From: Bombardia bombarda
Lineage: Eukaryota; Ascomycota; Sordariomycetes; Sordariales; Lasiosphaeriaceae
DNA length: 64,000 nucleotides
NCBI GenBank assembly: GCA_030512295.1
Contig: JAULSR010000007.1
Span: forward strand, 496,001-560,000
Direction: 5' to 3'
The number at the start of each line of letters is the position of its first letter. Within the stretch, counting starts at the first letter, position 1. The position numbers and the translations under genes were made by a program. Below are positions 32,934-43,642 of this stretch, piece after piece. A model generated the notes under the pieces. The model ran no database searches. It had not been told where the DNA came from and saw only the letters and a program-made list of their open reading frames with translations.

Positions 32934-34938
32934 GTCTTGTCTGTCTGTCTGGACTGGGCTGTCGTGTCGAGGGGGAAGCAGTGAGGCTGTGCTGTCGCCC
33001 ACCCCCCGCTTTGGACTTTGGAGTCGGGTCTCGTTAAAGGCTGCCCTGGTTCGATGGCCGACGGTAGGCGGTACCTTAGGCAGTGGCCAGTAGGCGGTTA
33101 GCTTGAAGCCTGGGGCCTTCCTCCGATAAGCACGCGCAAAGCCACAGAGCACTCAGGAACAGAAAGTGAAAATAGTCCAATGAGGGCAACGAATCTCGAA
33201 ATGTCACCAAAGGAACAGCGGATGAAAGCTAGCGAGGTGTTGAGGTTCAAAGACTAGACTAGACTGAATCCCGCCGTGAAGATTGCCTTGTGCGTTTCGT
33301 ACTGTAAAACCAGTGCGAACGAGGCGTTCTTAGCGGGGGAAATGATGCATCAAGGTCGAGCCCGGGCCACCAAGCCCTCTTCGCACTGTGCAGCTGGCTC
33401 CAGGCCTAGCTAGGCCTAGGCCTTGGCCTTGGGCCAGACAGGAGCACAATGAAGGACGGGAGTTAAAACACAGCTCAGAATACGCCGAGCAATTGCAAAA
33501 TCCATTTGATCTGTCATCTACGCACGGATACAGAGGTCGATCCGGGATGCTCCGTACAGAATCGTGTTGGTGCGCTAGACGCACCGTGTCAACATATTGG
33601 TTATGGCACGGTGAGACCAGATGTCGTTTTCGTTGTTGCCGCCTCCCCAAAGTCAGAACCACCTTCCATCGATTCTGCTACCACAGTTCTTCTTAGGCAA
33701 CATCCGCTACATTGTGTATACGCCTCGCGTACGAACTTGGATACGCGCTCTCGCACCTCGTCCTACCTTTTCGTTGGAGAGGAGGGGAGTCGCGTGTATA
33801 AAAGCTCCCCCGCGCCATCTCCTCGCACCTCATGGCTCCAAACAGCACGAGATTGATTCGATTGCATCAGCGCCGTCGATCAGTTTCCTATCATCCTCGG
33901 CCTGCATAACAGGCAGCTCTGGGTAGCAGCTGTCTTGCGCAACTCTGATTGGAAAGTTATCACGACTCCAACTCTTCAAAACTTCCAAAAGTATCTCTTT
34001 CAACTGTCTAACCGTGTTCGCCTTGCATGCACCATACTTCGTAGCAGTACAATTACCTACCTATGAAGCTGTTTATTCGCCTGCGAGAAGAGGGGAAACA
34101 GACACCAAACGAAGGGGGCGATCTCGACGCAGAAAAGGGGCAAAGCGCCGAACCGCTCCAACAGACCTTCAACCCTCTCTCAAATTAGCGGTGTGCATAC
34201 AATCTGCCGGCGAATAAGTCTCAGTCACTCGGTCTTAGCTTCATCCGAAAAAGAAAATCAACAGTGGTGAGTGAGGCATGTGCAAAAATAAATGATGCGA
34301 TCCAGGCCAGCCACCGCCCCTGTGACCCGATGATTAATAAAGAGTTATACTCTACCCCACGTCCGTCATAGCCAAACGGAGTGAAAGAGAGAAAACAACA
34401 CGAGAGAAGAAAAACGGTAAAAGGCCGCAGACAGGGCTTTCAGATGATGGATCCTTCTCCCTTCTTTTCTCTTTTATATTTTTCCCAATCCTGACGCCTT
34501 GCAGATAGCGCGTGGTAAAAACCAGACGCAACCAAAAAAAAAATTGGAAAGAAAAAGAAGAAAAAAGAAAAAACCACAACAGAAAATAGCAATTTGCTCC
34601 CCCTCCCCCCAAAACCCCATTTCTTGCCAAATGTGTCCACCTCAAGCCGGCGGAATAGATATCATACACACATGTAGCCGTCCCCTGGGCCGCTGCTGTT
34701 GCCATCTGACTGTCTCGGCCAGGTTGGCTTCTCCTTTCTTTCTGTTCCTCCCTCTCCCTTCCCCTTCCCCTCCCCCTCCCCTCCCCTCCCCTCTCCCCCT
34801 CCTTCCTTCCTTCTGTCCTTGTTGCTGATAAATAAATAAAATGCCCGTAAATGCTCGGCACAATCCGTGGGGATAATAAGTGAGGCGATAGTGGTAAAAA
34901 ACTGCTGATGATGGCGATAAAACGGATACAAGTCACTC
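32539..34938. other. Intergenic region upstream of rsp5 and downstream of pab2
   Basis: 2.4 kb with no supported gene. It contains a CTGT array at 32903-32950, a TAGGCCTAGGCC-type repeat at about 33408-33425, a CTAAGGTA motif (inverse) at 33072, and a long purine/pyrimidine-rich tract at 34540-34820 in the pab2 3' flank that produces spurious open frames. Confidence 0.55.
32903..32950. repeat. CTGT tetranucleotide array
   Basis: About eleven CTGT units with two interruptions (CTAT and CTTG), upstream of rsp5. Confidence 0.85.
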
Positions 34939-35682
34939 TTAATAGGGGGAGTATCCTCCTCGACCACGACCTCGATAGCCGCCACGGTATGTGCCTCCTC
35001 TGGGGACGAAGCCGCCTCGTCCGCTAGCAAACCCTCCCCGAGCGCCGCCGCGGAATCCGCCGCGGCCACGCCCGCCGCGCGCTGACATGCCGGGGATGTT
35101 TGTTCGCTTGGGCGTCACCTTGATGTTGCGACCCTTGAATACGCTCTCGTTAAGAACGAGCGCCTGCGCGACGAGGCTGGGTTCGGTAAACTCCACATAT
35201 GCATATCTGTCTCACGGCAACCTTGTTAGCTATTGCCTCGGTGCTGGGGAGGAGGTGGCCTGTCAAGAAACGCACCCTTTGGGCTGGCCGGTGAATTTGT
35301 CGAGCAGAATGGTGACGCGGTTGATGCTCCCGCAGCTTTGGAAATGCGCCTGAATCTCCTCGGGAGAGGCCGAGTAGTCGACATTGCCCACAAAGATGCT
35401 CCGGCTGTCGATGTCCTCCTTGTTCTCGCTCAGGTCCTGATGCGCTTGCTCGAGCGAGGTCTGCATTTCTCTGAGCTTCCTCGCCTCCTCCTCCATCTCG
35501 GCGACGCGGCGCTTCATGGCCGAGATCTCCTCCTGCATTGTGGCGTGTTAGCGTTTCTGTGTCCCCGCAGGGCTGGGTGGTTGGGGCGGGTTGTGCACCT
35601 CATCGTTACCGTCATCGGCGTCGGCGTGCTCCGAGTGCGTCGTCTCAGCGTGGCGCTTCTCCGCTTCCTTCAGCGAAGACAT
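34939..35682 (-). CDS. pab2: Nuclear poly(A)-binding protein 2 (RRM protein)
   Basis: Three exons (35682..35599, 35532..35276, 35206..34939) encode 202 residues. An acidic N-terminus (MSSLKEAEKRHAETTHSEHA) is followed by a coiled coil (EEISAMKRRVAEMEEEARKL), then one RRM at about 75-150 with RNP2 SIFVGNVDY and RNP1 KGYAYVEF (split by intron 2), and an Arg/Gly-rich tail (GGRGRGGFRGGARGG) likely to be arginine-methylated, ending GYSPY. This is the architecture of PABPN1/Pab2, which binds poly(A) tails in the nucleus and in fission yeast also directs RNA to the exosome. Intron 1 uses donor GTGCAC and intron 2 GTGCGT. A TATATAAG box sits about 20 bp before the ATG. Confidence 0.94.
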
Positions 35683-36952
35683 GTTCGCAAACTTATATAT
35701 CGTTTCGCCTATGTGGTCTTGCAGTGGACCGAGGAGGTGGTCTAGATGGGTGTCAGCAGAGTGCAGCATCATGTGCACTGCAATGCATGTGGTCGTCGAC
35801 TTGAAAATGGTACATAGAGTGTGTCGCAGGGGGGGTGCGCCTGAGTGGGAAGCGAGGGCCTGATTGAAGCTTGACAGTCAAGGATAGAGGGTGCGCATTC
35901 AATAGCAGGTTAAAAAGAAAGAAACTTGCCTAGCGGATGCGATATAGCTTGGTTCGTTTGCAGTCGTGGCTCTTGTAAGTGTGCAAGGCTGTCGGGCGGA
36001 GAAAGGCAGTGATTCGAAGCTCAAGTTCGGTTGAAATGACGACGTGACGAGGCCGGCGACGCGAAGAAGTTGATGATCCACTTATCCGTAAAGCTGGTTC
36101 GCTATCCCGACCATGTCTGACATCCAGCCGTCCAGGGTACGGCGATGGGTGTGTATCCAGTGGAGCGGCTAAACCTCGGAGGGGAGGTACGTGTCTCCTC
36201 CGTATATCGCTTATTCCCGACCAAAGGTCAAGAGTATGGCTCACATTTATCGAACGACGTGGAGAAATGTAAGTTGAGTGATTTTTAAACCTTTATGATT
36301 AAGGTTTTCTTTATCTAATCTACGTTATCTGAGCACTAATGGTAATCATCAGTCCTATTGTATGGTTGATAAAGGGCCCACTTAACAATTGAACGTTGGT
36401 GCCAAAATTTTGGTTGTGAGCTTTGAAAAAAAAAACAGACATATCTGGGAAAGGAATACAGAAGGTAGTTCATACCTGGTAAGCTGGCGTTGGCTTCTCG
36501 GTGGCTTGGAACTCAATATATTGGAAAGAATGGAAGGCTTCCTCCTGTCAAGCTCCCTGATCCGGTGCTCTCTTACACAATCTCAACGTTCACGTTGGGA
36601 CTATCTGCTTGCCTAGATAAATACTAGTGCCTCGGGTACCTTGCCAGTCTCTTCGCCCTCACGATTCCATCCCATATCCCAAATTACTTCCATCCAACCC
36701 CATACGAAGCAAGCGAAATTTACACGGCCAACCCCATGCTGGACGTCTCCACCGGGCACTTGTCTTGTGCAACATGGAAGTTGCCAAGACCCTGCGGGAC
36801 CAGACATAAGTTCTGTCGGTTGCCTGTGCAGGTGAAGTCTCCCTGACATCAACATCAAGTCCACTGCTGCTTACCCCACGTAAAACTTTGCTTTCAACCT
36901 TCAATTTCCTTCATCAATTGAGTCACGTTCTACCCCGTGCCTTTTGTTGACA
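35683..36952. other. Intergenic region between divergent pab2 and the 37-kb gene
   Basis: About 1.27 kb with no gene. The part from 36240 to 36440 is AT-rich. No repeat or motif of note was seen. Confidence 0.5.
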
Positions 36953-37977
36953 ATGGCTGCCCCTGTGACGCGGGACGGGTGGTCCTACGCTGGCGATTTC
37001 TACGTCGAGGCCAGCGTCCAGAACCGACATCGCCGGGCAACCATCTCTGAGCTGAAGGCAAAAATCGATTCCTCATCGGAAGGAGCAAAGGAGTCCAAAG
37101 ACCACCCGGCTCATTGGTATGAAGCCCAGCTGCTCCACTATGGCCTCCCTCCCTCCAAGACCAAGGGCACGGCCAAGATGCGCCTGTTCGAGGCCGTCAA
37201 TAAAGCCAATCTCGCTGTCCCGTCTCACACCACCAAGTTGGAGACTGAGCTGAAGAAGGAGTGGACCAAGAAGGAGCGCGAGGCCAAGCTAGCGCTCAAG
37301 AAGCAAGCCGAGTCCATGTCGACTTCATCCGCTACTAAGACCACCACTAAAGACGGTGCTAAGCGCAAGGCTAATGATGACCAGGTTCAGCAAGCTGCTG
37401 TGGGGCTAACAATAACAATGTCAACATCAGTCTCAACTTCTCTATCGGTCCTCAAGGTAGCCTGCAGATTGCCCCCGCCTCAGCAACTCCTCCAGGCCCG
37501 GCCACAAAGAAGGCGGAAGCAGACGGCCACCATGTCCATGCCCTACACATCTCACCACCCACCGCCAAGAACTTCTACCACTAGCCGGCCAGCGACGACG
37601 ACGACGAGCCCCTCCCACCCCTGGGCCTCCTCAACGGCAAGTACCACATTCGCTGGTCCGGGGGCGGTGACGGCAGGCTTGACGACTCTAACCCCTTAGA
37701 TTCCAGCATTATTCTCACCCTAGACGGCAGCGCGCTGTGGGTTGCCTTTGAGATTAGTCCAGTGTCTGGAATCCTGCGCCTAGATCATCGCCCTTATCAG
37801 CCATCACGCAGTCGCTGTTTCGATTTTGACTGGCGTGGAGAGGACACGCGGGGTGGCGGGCATGATAGAACCGATGATGGCAGCTTTCTGAAGTTCTCAG
37901 GCGGCGGTGACATCAGCGGAGAGCTGCGCTTCTATGACATGGTGATTGAGTTCGACGGCTATCGTCTGGATGGTTAG
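36953..37977 (+). CDS. Unrecognised conserved-looking protein gene with apparent frame break
   Basis: I do not recognise this protein. The frame from ATG 36953 encodes about 150 sensible residues: HPAHWYEAQLLHYGLPPSKT (SAP-like feel), TKLETELKKEWTKKEREAKL and a basic GAKRKANDD. At a GGGG run near 37401-37406 the coding signal moves to the -1 frame, which reads VNISLNFSIGPQGSLQIAPA and, further on, GKYHIRWSGGG, DSSIILTLDGSALWVAFEIS, GILRLDHRPYQPSRSRCFDF and ELRFYDMVIEFDGYRLDG to the stop at 37977. One in-frame TAG (37582-37584) remains in that second frame; it would be removed by a 51-nt, phase-0 GT-AG intron at 37534..37584. Together these suggest a real gene of about 320 residues with one missing base, either a sequence error or a mutation. 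The last 110 residues look like a compact beta-rich domain. Confidence 0.6.
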
Positions 37978-38752
37978 GGAACCAGGAGCGAGATTGGGGT
38001 GGCAGAGATGAGGAGACGGTGGGACGAGTACGGCTCGAGGTGTTTGCGGTAGGGCAATCCTTATATCGCGCATTAGGCCAGAGTGCGGACTTTTTGTATT
38101 CCAGTTGTTGGAGTTGCTGGGATGATTTGAGGGTTGGCGGAGATGATATTGGTGCATGCACAGCTTTAGGTGTGTGATCCCCATGGGACGTCTGCTGCTT
38201 GCAAGACACAGATAGGTAGGTGGATGGATACCAGCGTATAAGAATACATATGCGTTCAGGAGCCAGGATATGATGGATTTAACACAGAGAGAAAATCATC
38301 CCAAATTCTGGGGTCATCACAGCTTTTCTGTGTTGTGGTTATATATTTCCTCAATCATGACTCAGACTTAGACATGCAAGTACCCCCGTGCCCAATCTTG
38401 GTGATCGGCAAGACGCATGGATGGCCCTGTCACACCAGCCACAGTTGGTTTCAGATAGCCGTTTCAGCCACCATTTAGGCGTCACCCCCCGTCCCGTCCC
38501 AACGCACACCCCTGGGCCCTGGCATGTCTGGCTGCCCCGCAACACCACAACAGCCAGCCCCTCCATGCCAGCTCCATGGCCAGCTCCAAGCCTCCAACTA
38601 CCTAGCTTCCAAGCTTGCGCGGCAGCAGGCAACCAACCTTTGCTCAGCATCTTACAACTTGACCTCCCCTATCTCATCAACTACCTATTTTCTGTTCCTT
38701 CCTTTAACGAAAAAAAAAAAAAAAAACACACATATCTTGGGAAGTCACCACC
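37978..38752. other. Intergenic region upstream of aip1
   Basis: About 775 bp with no gene. It holds the aip1 promoter and leader, C-rich with CCAACAACTACC-type sequence and a 17-A tract at 38710-38726 about 25 bp before the ATG. Confidence 0.6.
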
Positions 38753-40600
38753 ATGTCGATTGACATCGAGCGGATCCTGGCGGCTGCGCCGACCACGACA
38801 CGGGGCCAGCCCACCCAGCTCTCGTGCGATCCCAAGGGCGAGCGCATCGCCTATGCCTCTGGAAAATCAATCTACATCCGTTCCATCGACAAGCCGTCCC
38901 AGGCCCTCCAATACACAGGGCACACCACCACCACCACCGTCGCCCGCTTCTCCCCCTCGGGCTTCTACATCGCATCCGGTGACGTCTCGGGCAAGGTCCG
39001 CGTATGGGACGCCGTCGGGGCTGTTAACACCAAGGGCGAGTACTCCATAATTGCTGGCCGCATCAACGACATCGGCTGGGACGGCGACAGCGCCCGCCTG
39101 ATCGCTGTCGGCGATGGCCGCGATCGCTTCGGCCACTGCTTCACCGCCGACTCGGGTAACAGCGTCGGCGAGGTCAGCGGCCACAGCAAGGTCGTGAACG
39201 CCGTGGCCGTGCGGCAGCAGCGGCCCCTGCGCGCCGCCACCGTGTCCGACGACAGCACCATGTGCTTCTTGCACGGCGCCCCCTTCAAGTTCAACAGCAA
39301 GGCCGACAACGTGCACAGGGGCTTTGTCATGGGCACTGCATTCAGCCCCGACGGGAGCTTGTTGGTCACCGTGGGCGCCGATCGTAGGATCCAGCTATAC
39401 GATGGCAAGACGGGCGAGCCCACAAGGCAGATTGGCGACGGCGTGCATACCGGGAGCATCTTTGCCGTGAGCTGGGCGGGGGATTCGAGGCGGTTTGCCA
39501 CGGCCAGCGCGGACCAGACAGTGCGTGTGTGGGACGTGGCAGAGGGCAAGTGCGTGCAGTCCTGGCGGATTGGTGGAGATGAAGGGGTTGTGAGCGTGCC
39601 GGACCAGCAGGTCGGAGTTGTCTGGCCCCACGGCAGGAGTGACGGGCTCATCATCAGCTTGGGCCTGAGCGGGGACCTCCACTATCTCACACTGGGCAAG
39701 GACAAGCCGGCCAAGACGGTGCAGGGCCACAACAAGAGCATAACGGCGCTTGGTGCGAGCTCGGGCGAGTCGGTTCTCACAGGCAGCTTCGACGGCAGGG
39801 TCTGCAGCTGGGACATCTCGACGGGCGAGGGCAGAGTCGTGGACGGCCAGGGGCACTCCAACCAGGTGACGCAGTTTGCCACCGCCGCCGCCGGGAGGAT
39901 ATACAGCGTGGGCTGGGACGACACGCTGCGCACCATCGATGAGGCAGCCAACACCTTTACTGGGTCTTCCGTCAAGCTCGACGGGCAACCCAAGGCCACC
40001 GGCGCATACGACGGCCGTGTCTTTGTTGCCCTTAGTGGTCAAGATAAAAAGTCTATCGCCGTCTACAAAGAAGATAAACTGGTCGACACCGTCGCTTTGG
40101 GCTTCGAACCCGTATCCATCGCGTCGTACGGCTCGGCCGTCGTTGTGGGCGGCAATGGAAACAGCGCGGCAGTGTACGACTTCAGTAGTAGCAGCAACAA
40201 GCTATCCAAAACATCTAAAAAGTCGCTCGACGACTCGACCGCAGAGATCTCGTCTCTATCCTTCTCGCCCGACGGCAAGCTGCTGGCAGCCGGCAACGGG
40301 TCGGGCAAGATCTTCGTCTACGACACCTCCTCCTGGGAAATGGTGCAGAACCGGTGGTCGGCGCACACGTCGCGCATCTACACCATGGCCTGGAACAGCG
40401 CCGGCACCCACCTCGTCAGCGGTGGGCTCGACACCCACCTGTTTGTCTGGAGCGTGAGCAAGCCCGGCAAGAGAGTCACGGCCCCGAACGCGCACAAGGA
40501 CGGCGTGTTTGGCGTCGCCTGGGTCGAGGGCGATACCAAGGTGGCTAGTGCGGGCAGGGATGCGGCCGTCAAGATATGGACGGTCAAGGGGCTGCAGTGA
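38753..40600 (+). CDS. aip1: Actin-interacting protein 1 (WD40 repeat)
   Basis: A single exon of 615 residues, the usual length for Aip1. It is a double seven-bladed beta-propeller that works with cofilin to disassemble actin filaments at cortical patches. WD-type units recur: GHTTTTTVARFSPSGFYIAS with VRVWD, GHSKVVNAVAV, GFVMGTAFSPDGSLLVTVGA, GSIFAVSWAGDSRRFATASA with VRVWD, GHNKSITALGASSGESVLTG, and the last two with IYTMAWNSAGTHLVSGGLD and VFGVAWVEGDTKVASAGRD ending VKIWTVKGL. The opening SIDIERILAAAPTTTRGQPT corresponds to the family's conserved N-terminus. It is convergent with swc4, 310 bp apart. Confidence 0.96.
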   Translation: MSIDIERILAAAPTTTRGQPTQLSCDPKGERIAYASGKSIYIRSIDKPSQALQYTGHTTTTTVARFSPSGFYIASGDVSGKVRVWDAVGAVNTKGEYSIIAGRINDIGWDGDSARLIAVGDGRDRFGHCFTADSGNSVGEVSGHSKVVNAVAVRQQRPLRAATVSDDSTMCFLHGAPFKFNSKADNVHRGFVMGTAFSPDGSLLVTVGADRRIQLYDGKTGEPTRQIGDGVHTGSIFAVSWAGDSRRFATASADQTVRVWDVAEGKCVQSWRIGGDEGVVSVPDQQVGVVWPHGRSDGLIISLGLSGDLHYLTLGKDKPAKTVQGHNKSITALGASSGESVLTGSFDGRVCSWDISTGEGRVVDGQGHSNQVTQFATAAAGRIYSVGWDDTLRTIDEAANTFTGSSVKLDGQPKATGAYDGRVFVALSGQDKKSIAVYKEDKLVDTVALGFEPVSIASYGSAVVVGGNGNSAAVYDFSSSSNKLSKTSKKSLDDSTAEISSLSFSPDGKLLAAGNGSGKIFVYDTSSWEMVQNRWSAHTSRIYTMAWNSAGTHLVSGGLDTHLFVWSVSKPGKRVTAPNAHKDGVFGVAWVEGDTKVASAGRDAAVKIWTVKGLQ

Positions 40601-40910
40601 TGATGGGCAGCACAGAGGTGCAGAAAACAGAAACGTTGTACATGACGGATGACGGTTGTCCAGTGTTGATGAACTGAGCGAGCTGAGCCAGCAAGCCGAT
40701 CAGTAAGCCAGCCAGCCAAAATAAAGAAGAAGGTGGTGAACATGCCGTGATGGGATAAATGAACAAGATGAATCAACTCCGCGGCCCTTGTGTTTGTATT
40801 TTGCCCCTTAAATGGGTATCCCTGCTCTTCCTCCTTCGTTTATTGATTCATCATTGACACTAATAACATTGTTTTCGTCTACTCGACTACTTCGTGTATC
40901 AGGCTGAGGC
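40601..40910. other. Convergent 3' region of aip1 and swc4
   Basis: Only 310 bp separate the two stop codons, so the 3' untranslated regions probably meet or overlap. Nothing else is seen. Confidence 0.6.
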
Positions 40911-42902
40911 CTACTTCTTCTGCCTCTTAGAGCTCTTATCGCTCGTCGAGCTCAAGACACTGGCGCTACGCTTATGCGTCCCGCTGCTGCTCGGTCTCGG
41001 AGCAGCAAGCTTATCACCGCCACCACTCGAAGCGGGCCGCTCTTCCTTGACAACAGCATTGCCGTCTTCACCACCTCCGTTTGGTAGTTGGTCCTTGTCC
41101 TTCTGCCCTCCTTGAGTCTCAGGCCCTGGCCGTTCTGGTGCACCTCCAGAACTGGTATCCTTTTGTGCTGCCGCTTTCTCTGTGTCCTTCTTTTCCGCAT
41201 CTTTCTTCTCCGTCGAACTGCCACTCGTGCCAGGCCTACCCTCACCACTGGTAGATGTAGCACCAGGTTTTGTCTTACCTCCCGATTGCTCTTTGTCTTT
41301 AACATCGCCGCCTGATATCCCCCTGGCCTTATCACGCTCCGCCTTCTTGGCCTCCTCAATCTTGATCTCGCCATCCAACTTGTCACACACCTTGCGCAAA
41401 TCTACAAGCGACGTGACCGCCGCCCACAGCAACTCGAACTGCGCTGTAACGGCAGCAGTCGGCATGGCCAGGCGCGGTGGGACATCCAGCTCAGCCAGTG
41501 CATTGGTGATGCGTAGCTGCTGCTGTCCTGACTTGTGACTGTAAAGTTTGTTGATCTTCTCGTAGCGGAACGTCGGCCCGCTGCCAAGGCGCTCGTGGTG
41601 CATGAGACCATATATCGTCTCCTCCTGTTCCGTGAGCTTGCGGCGCTCGGGCGGTGCCGCGCCCTTCTTCTTGTTGGCAGCATTAGGGGCTGCCGGCTCC
41701 ACCGGGGTGGCGGGCGTCCCCGCCGTCGAGTCTCTGTGTCCTCCCCCAGGCACAGACGCCGCGATGCTTTCGCGGCGGTTGCTAGTGCTGTTATTGGTGT
41801 TGTTGGGCGGTGCTGTTTCCGACACTGCGCTCCCTGGAACAGCGGTGGTGGGGGTGGCAGCCTCAGCCCCCGGCACTATGATGCTCTTACGCTTCTTGGA
41901 CTTGTCGACGTTCATGAGGTTCTGTAGCAAGGTCTGCAGACCCGCAGAGCTCTTGAACGAGTTGATGTCCGAGTCAGTAGAGGGGTAGTCGAGGCGGTTG
42001 TAGAGCTCGCGGCGTTCCTCGTTGAAGCGTTCGGTTCGCGCCATGATGCGCTTGATCTCGAGGAGCAGCGACTCCTCCTCGCGGGCCTCGTCCTTGGATC
42101 GTGACATGGTTTCGAGTGCAAACTTCTTGCGCCTCAATTCCTGGTCGGGGTTGAAGTTCTGCATCGTCTCGTAAAGCTCAAACTCTGGGCCCGTCATGTA
42201 CTGGGCTGCCTTCTGGACCGCCATCATCTTGGCCGCCACCTCGTAGTACCGCGCTTTCAGATCCTCCATTGACCGGGGTTTGAACACAGCCGTGCTGACG
42301 TTGCTGTCTGTTTCTATCTCGGCAGTTTTTGGTGTGAAGTCGTATCGGTCCCAGATGATTGCCCACCTCAGATCGTAGTCCTCGGCAAGACCGAGGAGAT
42401 AGTCGGTTTCTTCCTTGGTCCAGTCGTTGTGTTGCAGATTGCGGTGGTATTGGTCCTCGTTGTACTGCGGCACGGCGACGCGGACGTTGAACTTAGCAAA
42501 CGCCGAGTCGTCGACCTTGTCAGTGTCACGCTCTCCATCGACCGCCATGCCATCAGGCTGCTGTGACCCTCGGTCCTCGACGGATTCTGAAGGGGTCTCG
42601 GCTTCGGATTTCCGTTTCCAGTGGCGCAGGACGAGGGCGCCGTCGTCGGCACGGGCGGAATTTGTAAATGCCTTGAGCTCCCATTTTGTGACAGGCTTTC
42701 GACTCGCAATTCGACGCTTCTTGAATATCGAGACTTCGGGTACGATGGCGATGGGATTGTCGCCGCCGAGGTTTTGCACTTCTCGCGCCAGGCCCTTGAG
42801 GTTTGGTCGGGGAGTGCCCGTCTTTTGTTTTTTAGAAGGTCGAGGGCCCGCCGAATGATCGGAGGGGAGGTTGAGAACGTCGCGCAGATCGTGGGAGGCC
42901 AT
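40911..42902 (-). CDS. swc4: SWR1/NuA4 complex subunit Swc4 (DMAP1 family)
   Basis: A single exon of 663 residues starting MASHDLRDVLNLPSD at the first ATG in the frame (an upstream extension to 42992 would need GTG). Swc4/Eaf2 is shared by the SWR1 remodeller, which deposits H2A.Z, and the NuA4 acetyltransferase. Landmarks are GPRPSKKQKTGTPRPNLKGL, SIFKKRRIASRKPVTKWELK, and the SANT/Myb-like DWTKEETDYLLGLAEDYDLR with WAIIWDRYDF at about 175-215. Next come a helical segment with LLLEIKRIMARTERFNEERR and the DMAP1 region LTEQEETIYGLMHHERLGSG through KLYSHKSGQQQLRITNALAE. The last 130 residues are Lys/Glu/Gly/Ser-rich and probably disordered, ending KSSKRQKK. Divergent from the p24 gene. Confidence 0.95.
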   Translation of the reverse strand: MASHDLRDVLNLPSDHSAGPRPSKKQKTGTPRPNLKGLAREVQNLGGDNPIAIVPEVSIFKKRRIASRKPVTKWELKAFTNSARADDGALVLRHWKRKSEAETPSESVEDRGSQQPDGMAVDGERDTDKVDDSAFAKFNVRVAVPQYNEDQYHRNLQHNDWTKEETDYLLGLAEDYDLRWAIIWDRYDFTPKTAEIETDSNVSTAVFKPRSMEDLKARYYEVAAKMMAVQKAAQYMTGPEFELYETMQNFNPDQELRRKKFALETMSRSKDEAREEESLLLEIKRIMARTERFNEERRELYNRLDYPSTDSDINSFKSSAGLQTLLQNLMNVDKSKKRKSIIVPGAEAATPTTAVPGSAVSETAPPNNTNNSTSNRRESIAASVPGGGHRDSTAGTPATPVEPAAPNAANKKKGAAPPERRKLTEQEETIYGLMHHERLGSGPTFRYEKINKLYSHKSGQQQLRITNALAELDVPPRLAMPTAAVTAQFELLWAAVTSLVDLRKVCDKLDGEIKIEEAKKAERDKARGISGGDVKDKEQSGGKTKPGATSTSGEGRPGTSGSSTEKKDAEKKDTEKAAAQKDTSSGGAPERPGPETQGGQKDKDQLPNGGGEDGNAVVKEERPASSGGGDKLAAPRPSSSGTHKRSASVLSSTSDKSSKRQKK

Positions 42903-43642
42903 GGTGGCGGGTGCGTGGTTGGTGAGTGGTGGGTGGTGGGTGGTGGGTGGTGGGTTAGAAGCAGAAGCAGAAGCAGCAACTGCGACGGGCACCGCAGTCG
43001 CGTCGGCCAGTCGAGGTAGGTTGTGGAGAGCTGGAGATGGAAAGACAAACGACCAATCTACCCTGCAGGCCCGGTCGGCGTCGGTGAAATCTTCGAATTA
43101 AGGCCACTAACGCGTTAAATAGTAATACAAATACGATGCGCTTTGGAGAGGTCTGCGTTTTGGATGAAGGAGCGACAGGCCTTCAATTCGGCGATGGAAT
43201 TTGGGAATGGAAGCTTCGCTATCTCCAGCGACGTGCCAGAACTAGAGGAGGACTTGCACTGCCGGGCCCTGTCCTAATATTTTTGCCTGTCTTGCCTGTC
43301 AACTGCCTGCCCCAGCATACATCGGTACGTACCTACTGAATAACCTCCAGCATCACGTGACTTCCCCTTGACCCCCTGGCTCCAATTTGCTGAACGTGGC
43401 ACCTTGGAAGCTGCCCCCCGGTCGCGTGTCGGTCGCTCCCCAGCGGGAAGAGCGCACACCTACCTAAGTTCTAGCAGTTCTAGCGCACAGCCCCTACCTA
43501 CACTACCAAGGTCGATACGCCGCCAAACACCACGAATCTCGACTCGGTGCCATCGAATTGTCGAACGTCGCCCATACGATACGCCCGCTCGCCCAAATAA
43601 TTGCAACCACAACCTCGCGCCAAACTCCTATACCAAAAAAAC
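42903..43642. other. Divergent intergenic region between swc4 and the p24 gene
   Basis: 740 bp holding both promoters. It has a GTGGGTGGTGGGTGG tract next to the swc4 start, a TCACGTGA palindrome at 43353-43360, and CCTACCTA-type sequence before the p24 start. Confidence 0.55.
43353..43360. promoter_or_regulatory. TCACGTGA palindrome between swc4 and p24 genes
   Basis: A perfect 8-bp palindrome with a CACGTG core, about 285 bp upstream of the p24 ATG and 450 bp from the swc4 ATG. Binding by a bHLH factor is possible but unproven. Confidence 0.3.

Noticed and set aside
34352..34936. 194-codon minus-strand frame downstream of pab2
   Set aside because: Composed of purine-rich low-complexity sequence (Arg/Glu/Gly and Phe/Ser runs); it is most likely the pab2 3' untranslated region.
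37385..37467. 83-nt intron to repair the frame of the 37-kb gene
   Set aside because: GTTCAG...CTGCAG restores the frame, but it would remove VNISLNFSIGPQGSLQ, which reads as coding sequence, and the donor is weak. Kept only as an alternative.
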